Source: Campylobacter ureolyticus (GTDB lineage: Bacteria > Campylobacterota > Campylobacteria > Campylobacterales > Campylobacteraceae). Taken from it: a stretch of 64,000 bases of DNA. Position 1 is the stretch's first letter. Every line of letters starts with the position of its first letter. The position numbers and the translations under genes were made by a program. The notes under the pieces were generated by a model that worked only from the letters and a program-made list of their open reading frames with translations, did not search any database and had not been told where the DNA came from. Where the stretch lies: positions 1,488,001 through 1,552,000 of the forward strand of contig NZ_CP053832.1 of NCBI RefSeq assembly GCF_013372225.1. The letters are read 5' to 3'. Shown one piece after another: positions 42,547 through 51,329 of this stretch.

Positions 42547-43425
42547 ATGAAAATAGCACTTTTTGGTGGGAGCTTTGATCCACCACATTTAGGACATGAT
42601 AAAATTGTAAAAAAATCTTTAAAAGTTCTAAATTTAGACAAACTTATCGTAATGCCAACTTTTATAAATCCATTTAAAAATGGTTTTTTTGCCCCACCAA
42701 CTTTAAGACTTAATTGGTGTAAAAAACTTTGGCAAAATTTAGATAATGTCTTAATAAGTGATTATGAAATTTTGCAAAATCATCCAGTCCCCACAATACA
42801 AAGCGTTAAATTTTTATATTCTAAATTTAAAATTGATAAATTTTATTTAATTATTGGCGAAGATAATTTAAAAGACTTAAATAAATGGCATAAATTTGAC
42901 GAGCTGTGCAGTTTGGTAGAATTTGTAGTGGCTTCAAGAAATGAAGATGAGATAAAAAACTTAAAACAAATTTTACCCTTGAAAAAGTTAGACATTAATG
43001 TTAATATTTCATCTACAGAATTTAGACAAAATTTAAACAAAGACTTCATACCAAATTCCATAAAAAGTGAAGTAATAAATTTTTATAAGGATAAAAAAAT
43101 GGAAAAAAAACTTGAAACCATCAAAAAAGTTTTAGAGGATAAAAAGGCTGAAAATGTTGAGATAATCGATATGAGAAATGAGGATTATATCGCTAAATAT
43201 GTAGTAATTGCCACAACTCTTACAGGAAAACATGGACTATCTTTAACTGATGATTTAGATGCAGCTTTAAAACCTTTAGGTGAAGAATTTTTAGGTATTG
43301 AAGCAAGTGATGAGTGGAGCGTAATAGACCTAGGCGATGTAATCATTCATCTAATGAGTGAAAGTCATAGAGCAAAGTATGATATTGAAGAGCTTTTAGC
43401 AAAACTTAAGAAAAAAGAAGGTTAA
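42547..43425 (+). CDS. nadD-rsfS: Fused frame: nicotinate-nucleotide adenylyltransferase (NadD) + ribosome silencing factor (RsfS)
   Basis: Residues 1-184 are NadD: IALFGGSFDPPHLGHDKIV with the GxFDPxHxGH motif, VMPTFINPFK, and the ISSTEFR signature near the end. From Met185 (KKMEKKLETIKKVLEDK) the same frame continues as RsfS, with DEWSVIDLGDVIIHLMSESHRAKYDIEELL. In C. jejuni these are two genes. Position 43099 is an ATG with AAGGA 7 bases upstream, so RsfS could also start internally. A run of seven A sits at the join. The gene either makes a fused protein, or both, or the join is an A-run length artefact. Confidence 0.88.
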   Translation: MKIALFGGSFDPPHLGHDKIVKKSLKVLNLDKLIVMPTFINPFKNGFFAPPTLRLNWCKKLWQNLDNVLISDYEILQNHPVPTIQSVKFLYSKFKIDKFYLIIGEDNLKDLNKWHKFDELCSLVEFVVASRNEDEIKNLKQILPLKKLDINVNISSTEFRQNLNKDFIPNSIKSEVINFYKDKKMEKKLETIKKVLEDKKAENVEIIDMRNEDYIAKYVVIATTLTGKHGLSLTDDLDAALKPLGEEFLGIEASDEWSVIDLGDVIIHLMSESHRAKYDIEELLAKLKKKEG

Positions 43426-43454
43426 GAAATTTAAATCTTCAAAATTTAAGAAAT

Positions 43455-44546
43455 CTAAACTAAAAATTTAGCAATCATAAAACAAATAGTAAAAAGCCAT
43501 ATAGCTAAAAAAGTAGCTAGGATAAATGGCTTTTTACCTGATTTTTTTAACATATCTTTTCTAATTGTAACACCAAGGGCAAACATAGCTGTTGTTAAAA
43601 GCATAATATCTATAAAATTTACAATTGGAAGTGAAATATCACGCAAATTTAATGGCAAAAATGACCCGATAAAAACCATAGCCAAAAACCAAAGTCCAAA
43701 CCAAGGAATAGTTATTTTTTTACTCATTTTTTCACTATTTTTATCATGCACTTTTTCCAAGTCAAAAAAACTTATCATAAATAAAAATGGCACAAGCATT
43801 AAAACTCTAAGCATTTTCATTATAACACTTAAATCATTTGCCTCCTCGCCAACAGCTGCTCCAGCGCCAACCGCATGAGCTACTTCATGAAGCGATAGTC
43901 CCATTAAATATCCCATTTGTGTTTTTGATAAATCCAAAACTCCAAGTCTAAATAAAACTGGATATAAAAACATAAAAATAGTCCCATAAACCACAACAGT
44001 ACAAACCGCAACTCCTATTTTATCGCTCTTTGCTTTTATAACACTACTTGTTGCCAAAACTGCTGCTGCACCACAAATAGAACTTCCTGAGCTTATCAAA
44101 ATAGAACTTTTTTTATCAAGTCCTAAGAAAAGTCCTAAAAAATATCCTATAAAGAATGTAGAAAAAACTATAAAAAATGCCATTAAAACGCCGCTAAATC
44201 CAACATGACCAATATCATTTAATGTTATTTTAAAGCCATATAAAACTATTCCAAGTCTTAAAATTTGTTTTGTTGCAATTTTTATAACGCCTGTTTTTTC
44301 TAAAAAAATCGAAGTTTTATAAAACGTATTTGCCAAAATAGCTCCTAAAACAACAGCAATTATTAAAGGGCTTATTGCTAAAGTCTTAATTGGTGCAAGA
44401 AGCGATAAAGAATAAGCACAAAGTGCACTTGTTAAAATAAAAACCCAAGCTTTTAATTTTCTATTTTTATATATTGATTTATGAGATAGTTTTTTCTTAT
44501 TATTTTCTTTTTTTAAATTCTTTTTACTTAAATTGAAATTTTCCAA
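43455..44546 (-). CDS. YeiH-family membrane transporter (putative sulfate exporter family)
   Basis: A 363-residue protein with a Lys/Asn-rich N-terminal tail of about 30 residues and then ten or eleven helices. LAPIKTLAISPLIIAVVLGAILAN, LRLGIVLYGFKITL, SSGSSICGAAAVLATSSV and GLSLHEVAHAVGAGAAVG are family marks of YeiH (UPF0324). The start is TTG with AAAGGAA upstream. It faces a LysR gene, as yeiH does yeiE in E. coli. Transport of sulfite/sulfate or related anions is proposed for the family but not settled. Confidence 0.88.
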   Translation of the reverse strand: MENFNLSKKNLKKENNKKKLSHKSIYKNRKLKAWVFILTSALCAYSLSLLAPIKTLAISPLIIAVVLGAILANTFYKTSIFLEKTGVIKIATKQILRLGIVLYGFKITLNDIGHVGFSGVLMAFFIVFSTFFIGYFLGLFLGLDKKSSILISSGSSICGAAAVLATSSVIKAKSDKIGVAVCTVVVYGTIFMFLYPVLFRLGVLDLSKTQMGYLMGLSLHEVAHAVGAGAAVGEEANDLSVIMKMLRVLMLVPFLFMISFFDLEKVHDKNSEKMSKKITIPWFGLWFLAMVFIGSFLPLNLRDISLPIVNFIDIMLLTTAMFALGVTIRKDMLKKSGKKPFILATFLAIWLFTICFMIAKFLV

Positions 44547-44682
44547 AAAATTTCCTTTATATAAATTTTATATTAATATTTGTATTTTATCAAATAAAAC
44601 TAAATTATTACATAAATTCACAAAACATTTAAAAAATTTGTATAATAAACTATTTTACATAATATATTTTTAATTATTTAGA

Positions 44683-44688
44683 TATAAT
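44683..44688 (+). promoter_or_regulatory. -10 box for the LysR regulator gene
   Basis: TATAAT lies 30 bases before the LysR gene's ATG, in the 171-base divergent gap with the YeiH gene. That gap is extremely AT-rich and is where a LysR operator would be expected; I could not pick a specific T-N11-A site with confidence. Confidence 0.55.
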
Positions 44689-44717
44689 GTGTAAATTTCA
44701 TATCAAAAGGATTTTCT

Positions 44718-45623
44718 ATGACATTAAAGCAGATTGAGTATTTTATCAAGGTTTGCGAATTAGAACAAATTAGTGAGTGTTCAAAATTTTTTGGTATTTC
44801 ACAATCAGCAATGTCAATTGCTATTAAAAATCTTGAGAACTCGCTTGGCGGTGAGCTGTTTGATCGAATAGGTAAAAGTCTTGTAATTAACGAAAGAGGA
44901 AAAGCTTTTTTAAAATCAATTACTCCAATTTATAACCGAGTTTTAGAAATTAGAAAAAATATGCTAAATGGAGGTATGTTTGATATTGCAATTACATCGA
45001 GTAAAAATATCGGGAGTTATCTTTTGCCAGAAGCAGTAAGCGAAATATTAGAAAATAAAAACGATAAATCAAAAATTCACTTAGATATAAAAATTGAAAA
45101 TACTGAAGCTATATTGCAAAGTATTTTAAATAATCAATGCGATATCGGTCTTATCGAAGGAAGTTTAAAAAACAGTGAGGTAAGCACTATAACAATATGC
45201 GAGGATGAGCTTTTTGTAGTAACTGGAGATAAAAATCTTGCACAAAAATCTTGGACTATAAATTCTTTAAAAGACTATGGTTGGGTTATGAGAGAGATTG
45301 GCTCTGGCACAAGAGAGGTGTTTTTTAACAACATCAAAGAAACCACGAATTTAAATGTCATATTAGAGCTTCCAACTTCAGAAGCGATAAAAAACTCTAT
45401 TAGAAACAGACCACTATTTACCTGTTTGCCTTATTTTGCGATACATAATGAACTTGGAAATGGACTTTATAAAGTAAATATAAAAGGTAAAAAGTTTATA
45501 AGAAATCTATATGCAATTTACTCAAAAGACAAGAAAAATAGCGAAACTTTTATGAATATAATAAATGAAATTATTGAAAATATAAGAAAATTTCACAAGA
45601 AAATCTCATCACAAAACAGCTGA
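44718..45623 (+). CDS. LysR-family transcriptional regulator (YeiE-like by position)
   Basis: A 301-residue protein. The N-terminal winged helix-turn-helix is MTLKQIEYFIKVCELEQISEC, continued by SKFFGISQSAMSIAIKNLEN. The C-terminal substrate-binding domain follows with FDIAITSSKNIGSYLLPEAV. It most likely controls the divergent YeiH gene, and probably itself. Its 3' end overlaps the convergent hisG by 15 bases. The effector is unknown; for E. coli YeiE sulfite has been discussed. Confidence 0.9.
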   Translation: MTLKQIEYFIKVCELEQISECSKFFGISQSAMSIAIKNLENSLGGELFDRIGKSLVINERGKAFLKSITPIYNRVLEIRKNMLNGGMFDIAITSSKNIGSYLLPEAVSEILENKNDKSKIHLDIKIENTEAILQSILNNQCDIGLIEGSLKNSEVSTITICEDELFVVTGDKNLAQKSWTINSLKDYGWVMREIGSGTREVFFNNIKETTNLNVILELPTSEAIKNSIRNRPLFTCLPYFAIHNELGNGLYKVNIKGKKFIRNLYAIYSKDKKNSETFMNIINEIIENIRKFHKKISSQNS

Positions 45624-46217
45624 GATTTTATCATAAATTTCTAAAATTTCAATTTTTTTATTTATAAAGCTATTTTTATTAGATATTAAAAAAGCTGAGC
45701 TATCCATGATAGTTTCAGCTACTTTTAATCCGTTTTGTTTCATTGTTGCTCCGGTTTCAACATTATCAACTATCAAATCACTTAGTCCTATTAACGGAGC
45801 AAGCTCAATTGAGCCATATAGTTTTATAATAGAAACTGGAGTTGCTTTTTTAGCAAAAAATTCTTTTGTTATATTTGTCATTTTTGTTGCAACTGTTAAA
45901 TTTGGCTTATCATAATTTAAAATCTTATCTTTTTGTATGCCAACACATACTTTGCATTTACCAATCCCTAAATCAAGCAGTCTTAGAACATTTGGCTTAT
46001 GCTCTTCCAAAACATCAAGTCCAACTACGCCTACATCAGCGGCACCATTTTCTACATAAGTAGGCACATCCTGGCTTCTAATAGCTAAAAATTTAAAATT
46101 TTCTACATTTAATATAAGCTTTCTATCTTCAAAAACAAACTCTTTTTTAAAAACTTTTTTAAAAATTTCTAAAGTATCATTTGCTATTCTTCCTTTTGGA
46201 AGGGCGATTGTTATCAT
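45609..46217 (-). CDS. hisG: ATP phosphoribosyltransferase, short form
   Basis: First enzyme of histidine synthesis. ITIALPKGRIANDTLEIF, AIRSQDVPTYVENGAADVGVVGLDVL, IELAPLIGLSDLIVDNVETGATMKQNGL are standard marks. At 202 residues it lacks the C-terminal regulatory domain. Short HisG normally needs the HisRS-like partner HisZ, which is not in this window. It overlaps coaX by 4 bases. Confidence 0.94.
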   Translation of the reverse strand: MITIALPKGRIANDTLEIFKKVFKKEFVFEDRKLILNVENFKFLAIRSQDVPTYVENGAADVGVVGLDVLEEHKPNVLRLLDLGIGKCKVCVGIQKDKILNYDKPNLTVATKMTNITKEFFAKKATPVSIIKLYGSIELAPLIGLSDLIVDNVETGATMKQNGLKVAETIMDSSAFLISNKNSFINKKIEILEIYDKISAVL

Positions 46218-46846
46218 TTATCATCCTTAGTAGTTTTACTATTGTGTTCATTTATAGCCTTAAGCATACCTCTAAAAACCAAATTTTTATCAAAAATAGC
46301 TTTTTCAAAAAATTTGACAAAAAAACTTCCATCTCCGCCTGTAAAATAAATCTCTTTATTTTTTGCCATTTCATTTATGGCTAAAACTAGAGGCTTTACA
46401 ATTCCATAAGAAATAGCATCATTTGTTTTTTGTGGGAAACAATCGAGTTCAATTTGTGAGTTAAATGGAATATCTAAAATTGGCGAGATACTTTTATAAG
46501 CATTTAGATAAGATCCAATGCCTGGAGTAATAAATCCACCTTGATGAGTATTTGAAATCATCAAATCAATCGTTATTGCACTTCCTGCATCTACAATAAC
46601 CCCGTTTTCTATAGTATAACACCCTGCTATCCTATCTATACCAAGACCTTTATAAATAGTATCAAATTTAAAATAATCTTTTATGTCTATAAATTTGCTA
46701 CTTCTTGGAATAAATTTGGAATTTACATTTATATAATAGACATTTTCTTTTGGATTAAATTTATTAAGCTCATCAATACTTAGACTAAAAAGTCTGCCAT
46801 CATCCCAAAACTTGGCACTGAAATTTCCTACATCACAAAGTAACAT
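46214..46846 (-). CDS. coaX: Type III pantothenate kinase
   Basis: First step of CoA synthesis. The start MLLCDVGNFSAKFW is the ATP-binding strand (DVGN). YKGLGIDRIAGC carries the GxDR motif, and VDAGSAITIDLM and GGFITPGI follow. I chose this ATG (210 residues) because the family begins at the DxGN strand; a frame opening 14 codons earlier lies inside the previous gene. It overlaps that gene by 19 bases. panC, for the preceding part of the pathway, is also in the window. Confidence 0.9.
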   Translation of the reverse strand: MLLCDVGNFSAKFWDDGRLFSLSIDELNKFNPKENVYYINVNSKFIPRSSKFIDIKDYFKFDTIYKGLGIDRIAGCYTIENGVIVDAGSAITIDLMISNTHQGGFITPGIGSYLNAYKSISPILDIPFNSQIELDCFPQKTNDAISYGIVKPLVLAINEMAKNKEIYFTGGDGSFFVKFFEKAIFDKNLVFRGMLKAINEHNSKTTKDDK

Positions 46847-47145
46847 TTCCAACCACTCTTTTTTAAAAATTCCAACGCCTTTGAACAAATTTGTGAGTTA
46901 TAGAAAAATATCTTTTTTTTAATGATTCTATTTTCTTTTTTTGCTAAACTTTCTGACATTTGGACAAGTTTTAAGCTATCTTTTTGCAAAAACCTGCTCT
47001 TAGCATCCCTAAAAAATAAAATTGTATTATTTGACTTTAGATCAATGCCAAATAAAGCCTTATAAGATCTTGTTTTAAACTCTTTAAGGCTTAAATTTTT
47101 GCTTTTTTGAAGTATTATATTGTGCTTTACTAAAAGCTCATCCAT
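46828..47145 (-). CDS. Hypothetical protein, 105 residues
   Basis: I do not recognise it. It is a basic, mostly helical protein with an aromatic C-terminus (ALEFLKKSGWKCYFVM) and two cysteines. It sits tightly between the BamB-like lipoprotein gene and coaX with an overlap on the coaX side, so it is likely expressed with them. No signal peptide or membrane segment is seen. Confidence 0.65.
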   Translation of the reverse strand: MDELLVKHNIILQKSKNLSLKEFKTRSYKALFGIDLKSNNTILFFRDAKSRFLQKDSLKLVQMSESLAKKENRIIKKKIFFYNSQICSKALEFLKKSGWKCYFVM

Positions 47146-47157
47146 TTCAATACGACT

Positions 47158-48165
47158 TTATTTTAACTTTATAAATTTATCTTTATGATAAAAATTTTCT
47201 ATACTTGCAAAGCTAAGTTTATCAAGCTCATCATTTAGTTTATAAATTTGAGAATTTTCTAAATTTAAATCTGTTTTAATAAGATATCCTGTTTTTTCAA
47301 ATATATAAATGCTATTTTCATGTGGCATAACTCCTGAAAAAATTGCAAATTTAAACTTACTTTCTTTTATCTCATTTAAATTTAAATCATAAATTTGAGC
47401 TATTCCATCTTTTCTAAATAGATAAATTCTATCTTCGTATCTAAAAATATCTCTTATATTTTGAAGTAATCTTTTATTTCCACTTGGTGAAATTAAAATT
47501 AAAGTTGAATTTGTGGCTGCAAACATCTTATCACCCAAAACATCTAAATATACGATGTTGTTAAAAAATGGCTCAGCACTTACAAAAATATCTTGTGCTT
47601 TCATTCCATTTACCGTAATTACAACTCTTCCATCAAGTGTTGGGAAAACAACAACTCCATTTCCAGCAAACAAGGGAGATGCGATCCTTGAATCAAGCGT
47701 AAAAGTAGTATCAAATTTATCACTTAAAATAACATTTTTACTATTTATATCTATCATCCAAATAGAGTTATCAGCACAAACAACCGCTAGTTTTGCTCCA
47801 ATTAAACTTGCACTAACAGGCTGAGATGGAAATTTTTCATCAAAAATAAGATTTGAGTTTGCATCTAGTATTTTTAACTTTCCATCGATAGTTGAAGTTA
47901 TTATTTTCTCATCATTATAATTTAAAAATTTCTCTTTTTTTTCCAAATTTAAATTAAAAGACCTTTCATCTTTTGTTATGACTTTGCCATTTTTAAGAGT
48001 AATTCCACTTTTTGTTACATATAAAATTTCACTTCCTGTTTTATTATCAAAAGAAGCTTTTCCTGAAATTTCATCTTTTTGTGGTGAAAAATACTCTCTT
48101 TTTGTTGAACAACCAACTAAAAAAATAGATAATAAAACTATGCTTAATAAATTAATTTTTTTCAT
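47158..48165 (-). CDS. BamB-like beta-propeller lipoprotein
   Basis: A lipoprotein with signal MKKINLLSIVLLSIFLVGC; lipobox LVGC. It is followed by about 315 residues with repeated strand patterns (IITSTIDGKLKILDANS, LAVVCADNSIWMIDINS, VVVFPTLDGRVVITVNG, MFAATNSTLILISPSG, RIYLFRKDGIAQIYDLN) typical of PQQ-like propellers. The gene next to it is YfgM-like, the same pair as yfgM-bamB in E. coli, so a role in outer-membrane protein assembly is likely. The second ATG is chosen since GGAA precedes it and the signal starts there. It overlaps the yfgM-like gene by 14 bases. Confidence 0.8.
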   Translation of the reverse strand: MKKINLLSIVLLSIFLVGCSTKREYFSPQKDEISGKASFDNKTGSEILYVTKSGITLKNGKVITKDERSFNLNLEKKEKFLNYNDEKIITSTIDGKLKILDANSNLIFDEKFPSQPVSASLIGAKLAVVCADNSIWMIDINSKNVILSDKFDTTFTLDSRIASPLFAGNGVVVFPTLDGRVVITVNGMKAQDIFVSAEPFFNNIVYLDVLGDKMFAATNSTLILISPSGNKRLLQNIRDIFRYEDRIYLFRKDGIAQIYDLNLNEIKESKFKFAIFSGVMPHENSIYIFEKTGYLIKTDLNLENSQIYKLNDELDKLSFASIENFYHKDKFIKLK

Positions 48166-48730
48166 TTTTATTTCCATTGTAATGTCTTAAATTTTTAACT
48201 ATTTGAGTTAGTCCTGAGTTTGGAGAAATTTTGATAAATTCCTTATTAGCCTCTTCTACTTTTCCTTCTTTTAAATAAGCGTATCCACTCATAAAAGCAC
48301 TATATGAGCTTAAAATTTCACCGCTTTGTTTTCCAGCCTCATAACTTATAATATCTTTTAAAAGTTTATCGATATCTTCTAAATTTGACAACTCATCTAT
48401 TTTTTTGCTGTCATTATTATCCAAGGCTTGTCTAAATTCAAAAAGAGTAAAAAGGTTTTTATCTAAACTTTGCAACTTTTTTGCTGCTTCTTTATCATTT
48501 GGATTTAAAATAAGCTCATTATAACTTTCATTTGCCTTTTTAAATTTTGCTTCTTTTTGATAATCAACAACCAAATACACAACAATAGCCAAAAACACCA
48601 CAATAAAAGTGCCAACGATTGGCTTTTTGTATTTTTTGATAAACAACTCACTTTTTATAATATTTTCTAAAAACTGTCCTTGAGAATCCATCCTCTCTTT
48701 GACATCTTTGATATCGTCTTTTATAGCCAA
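48152..48730 (-). CDS. YfgM-like TPR protein
   Basis: A 192-residue protein with one N-terminal membrane helix (about 38-55, GTFIVVFLAIVVYLVVDY). A helical TPR-like periplasmic part follows (FMSGYAYLKEGKVEEANKEF). This is the shape of YfgM, which assists periplasmic chaperones and pairs with the Bam machinery in E. coli. The start is TTG with AAAAGGG upstream and an extended -10 (TGCTACAAT). It heads an operon with the BamB-like gene, a hypothetical gene, coaX and hisG. Confidence 0.72.
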   Translation of the reverse strand: MAIKDDIKDVKERMDSQGQFLENIIKSELFIKKYKKPIVGTFIVVFLAIVVYLVVDYQKEAKFKKANESYNELILNPNDKEAAKKLQSLDKNLFTLFEFRQALDNNDSKKIDELSNLEDIDKLLKDIISYEAGKQSGEILSSYSAFMSGYAYLKEGKVEEANKEFIKISPNSGLTQIVKNLRHYNGNKNEKN

Positions 48731-48761
48731 GCTTATTCCCTTTTAAATAAAATTTTTGTGT

Positions 48762-48767
48762 ATTGTA
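48762..48767 (-). promoter_or_regulatory. Extended -10 box for the yfgM-like operon
   Basis: TGCTACAAT on the minus strand (hexamer TACAAT) lies about 32 bases before the TTG start. The TGn extension strengthens the call. Confidence 0.55.
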
Positions 48768-48811
48768 GCATAAAATCTTTTAAATAACGCCTAATGTAAG
48801 ATAAAATGTGT

Positions 48812-48817
48812 TATAAT
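48812..48817 (+). promoter_or_regulatory. -10 box for the gatC operon
   Basis: TATAAT lies 37 bases before the gatC ATG. It falls inside a longer open frame that could be mistaken for the gatC N-terminus, and so supports the shorter gatC. Confidence 0.65.
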
Positions 48818-48853
48818 ACGAGCACTTATTATTTGCAAAAAAGGAAAAATTTT

Positions 48854-49135
48854 ATGTTAATTGACGATGATTTATTAAATAAACTTGAAAAACTAAGTGC
48901 CTTAAAAATACCAGAAAACAAAAGAAGTCAGATGAAATCACAGCTTGAAAAAATTATAGATTTTGTTAAAATTTTAGATGAGGTTGATAGCAAAAATTTG
49001 GAAATTAAAAACCAAAATTTCACTCCATTAAGAGAGGATGTACCACATCAAGATCAAGAAGTTGTTGATATGATTTTAAAATCAGCTCCAGCAAGCGAAG
49101 ATCATTTCTTTGTAGTTCCAAAAATTATAGAATAA
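48854..49135 (+). CDS. gatC: Glu-tRNA(Gln) amidotransferase subunit C
   Basis: A 93-residue subunit of GatCAB, which amidates Glu-tRNA-Gln and Asp-tRNA-Asn. It shows LLNKLEKLSALKIPENKRSQ, FVKILDEVDSKN, and LREDVPHQ with the conserved R-D and the family's C-terminal APASEDHFFVVPKII. The ATG follows AAGGAAAAATTTT. An upstream extension of 16 codons contains the promoter and is rejected. gatA and gatB are not here. Confidence 0.93.
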   Translation: MLIDDDLLNKLEKLSALKIPENKRSQMKSQLEKIIDFVKILDEVDSKNLEIKNQNFTPLREDVPHQDQEVVDMILKSAPASEDHFFVVPKIIE

Positions 49136-49147
49136 AAGGATGCCATA

Positions 49148-50230
49148 ATGGAAAAAAGCAATATAAAAACCGACATTCAAACCCTTTTAAGGGTGCAAAT
49201 AAACAACGATGCAAGTGACCTTCACATAGTAAGTAGAAGTGCCCCACAAATTAGAATCGATGGAAAATTAGTTCCTCTTGATATGCCAAATTTAACAGGA
49301 ACAGACATTGAACATCTTTGTTATGCAATTATTACAGATGCTCAAAAAAGCGAACTCGAAGAGAAAAAAGAGCTTGACTTTGCTATGGAAATTCCAAATA
49401 TAGGAAGGTTTAGAGGAAATTATTATTATACTATGAATGGTGATTTGGCAGCTGCATTTAGAAAAATTCCTGTTGATATTCCTTCTCTTGATGATTTAAG
49501 GGCTCCAAGTATTTTTAAAAAGCTAGTTAAAAGAGAAAAAGGGATGATTTTAGTAACTGGTCCTACAGGAAGTGGTAAATCAACTACTTTAGCAGCAATG
49601 TTAAATGAGATAAATTTAACTGAAAGAAAACACATTATAACAGTCGAAGACCCAGTTGAGTTTGTCCATGAAAATAAAAAATGTCTTTTTTCTCATAGAA
49701 ATATAGGAACCGATACTCACTCTTATGCAAATGCTTTAAAGTATGCTCTTCGTGAGGACCCTGATATTATACTAATTGGTGAGATGAGAGATAGAGAAAC
49801 TATTTCAATCGCCATTACAGCAGCTGAAACAGGACACTTAGTTTTTGCTACACTTCACACAAATTCAGCTATGCAAACAATCAGCCGTATAGTTGATAGT
49901 TTTGATGGAAGCGAACAAACCCAAATAAGAAATATGCTATCAGTTTCATTAAGTGCGATAATTTCACAATCTCTACTTCCAAAAATTGGAAAAGGACGAC
50001 TTGCAGTTCATGAAATTTTGGTAAATAATCACGCTATTGCCAACCTAATAAGAGAAGACAAAACTCAACAAATTTATTCTCAAATGCAATTAAATCAACA
50101 AGAAACAGGCATGGTAACTCAAACTCAAGCACTATTACAAGCGCTTAATAAAAGACTCATTTCAAAAGAAAGCGCTCTTGCTTATACTACAAATAGACAA
50201 GAGTTAGTTAAGGCTTTAGGGGGTGAGTAG
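49148..50230 (+). CDS. pilT: PilT-type retraction ATPase
   Basis: A 360-residue member of the type II/IV secretion ATPase family. The N-terminal PAS-like domain shows NDASDLHIVSRSAPQIRIDG. Walker A is TGPTGSGKSTT. The Asp box is ITVEDPVEF, Walker B is DPDIILIGEMRDRETI, and the His box is TGHLVFATLHTNSA. PilT's own motif AIRNLIRE appears as AIANLIREDKTQQI. PilT depolymerises type IV pili. No other pilus gene is nearby. In the C. jejuni order as I recall it, gatC is followed directly by cvpA, so this gene is extra or was lost there. Confidence 0.9.
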   Translation: MEKSNIKTDIQTLLRVQINNDASDLHIVSRSAPQIRIDGKLVPLDMPNLTGTDIEHLCYAIITDAQKSELEEKKELDFAMEIPNIGRFRGNYYYTMNGDLAAAFRKIPVDIPSLDDLRAPSIFKKLVKREKGMILVTGPTGSGKSTTLAAMLNEINLTERKHIITVEDPVEFVHENKKCLFSHRNIGTDTHSYANALKYALREDPDIILIGEMRDRETISIAITAAETGHLVFATLHTNSAMQTISRIVDSFDGSEQTQIRNMLSVSLSAIISQSLLPKIGKGRLAVHEILVNNHAIANLIREDKTQQIYSQMQLNQQETGMVTQTQALLQALNKRLISKESALAYTTNRQELVKALGGE

Positions 50231-50875
50231 ATGAGTGGCATAAACTGGCTTGATTTAATAATAATAGCTTTTACTTTAATTTTTGCACTAAAAGGACTTA
50301 GTTCTGGTCTTATAAGAGAAATTTTTGGAATTATCGGTATGATTGGTGGATTTATAATTGCAATAAAATTTAAAGCAGAAGTTGGAGCTTGGATAAGTGC
50401 AAATATTTATGATTTAAACAAATTAGGGCTTATGGATTCAAATGGAACTGAGATTATAGCAGGATTTGTAGCTGCACTTTTTGGTATTTGGTTTATAGCT
50501 TTAATTTTAGGTGAACTTTTAACTAAAATGCTAAGTCTTAGTGGTCTTGGCATAGTTGATAGAATTGGTGGATTTGTATTTGGCGGGGCAAAAATATTTT
50601 TAATTTTTGCAATAATTGCTGTTTTTATAAGATCATCAGCTTTTTTAAACAAGCAAGCAAGACCTTTTTTTGAAAATAGCTTTACTTACCCATACCTTAT
50701 AAATACAGGTGCTTGGATGATGGGATTAAAATTAAATGATATTATTCCTGTTATTGAAGATGAAAAAAGTCAAGAAGCAAATCAAACAAATATAATTTAT
50801 GAAAAAAGTAATTTTAATGAAAATTTTATAAATGGAGAGGGCAATGAAACAGAAAAACAAAACTACGAAAATTGA
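50231..50875 (+). CDS. cvpA: CvpA-family membrane protein
   Basis: A 214-residue protein with four helices in the first 135 residues. [28 protein letters not shown] is the usual CvpA start, and [20 protein letters not shown] follows. An acidic Asn/Glu-rich tail of 50 residues ends inside the fur gene. CvpA is tied to colicin V export and envelope robustness; its mechanism is unknown. It starts directly after the pilT stop. Confidence 0.88.
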   Translation: MSGINWLDLIIIAFTLIFALKGLSSGLIREIFGIIGMIGGFIIAIKFKAEVGAWISANIYDLNKLGLMDSNGTEIIAGFVAALFGIWFIALILGELLTKMLSLSGLGIVDRIGGFVFGGAKIFLIFAIIAVFIRSSAFLNKQARPFFENSFTYPYLINTGAWMMGLKLNDIIPVIEDEKSQEANQTNIIYEKSNFNENFINGEGNETEKQNYEN

Positions 50876-51326
50876 AAATTTAGAATTTGATGCAATTTTA
50901 GATGAGTTTAGAGAAATCTTAAGAAAAAATAAGCTCAAATATACAAAGCAAAGAGAGTCTGTTATCCAAATGCTTTATAACAGTGACCATCACTTTACTC
51001 CAGAAGAGCTCTATTTAGAGATAAGAGATGAGCAGCCTGAACTAAATATAGGTATTGCAACCGTTTATAGAACTTTAAATTTACTTGAAGATTCAGGCAT
51101 GGTTACATCTATTTCTTTTGGCACACAAGGCAAAAAATTTGAACTTGCAACAAAGCCACATCATGATCATTTGATTTGTAAAAACTGTGGTAAAATAGTG
51201 GAATTTGAAGATCCTTCTGTTGAAAAAAAGCAAGAAGAAATAGCAAAAAAGAACGGTTTTACATTAACAGGACATTTAATGCAACTTTATGGAACTTGCA
51301 AAAATTGTAGTAAAAAGGAGTCATAG
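50844..51326 (+). CDS. fur: Ferric uptake regulator Fur
   Basis: A 160-residue metal-dependent repressor. The winged helix shows [26 protein letters not shown] and [18 protein letters not shown]. Metal ligands lie in [20 protein letters not shown] and the C-terminal CKNC zinc pair. Of two ATGs, the second is preceded by GGAGAGG at good spacing and is used here; the first would add four residues. It overlaps cvpA by 32 bases. It is followed by lysS and glyA, the order also seen in C. jejuni. Confidence 0.95.
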   Translation: MKQKNKTTKIENLEFDAILDEFREILRKNKLKYTKQRESVIQMLYNSDHHFTPEELYLEIRDEQPELNIGIATVYRTLNLLEDSGMVTSISFGTQGKKFELATKPHHDHLICKNCGKIVEFEDPSVEKKQEEIAKKNGFTLTGHLMQLYGTCKNCSKKES

Positions 51327-51329
51327 TAA

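Noticed and set aside
43426-43475. Terminator between the nadD-rsfS frame and the YeiH gene
   Set aside because: Only short imperfect inverted repeats (AGATTT/AAATCT, CTAAA/TTTAG) in AT-rich sequence; not distinguishable from chance.
48806-48853. Longer N-terminus for gatC
   Set aside because: The stretch contains the TATAAT box of the operon, and the internal ATG has a proper ribosome site and matches the family start.
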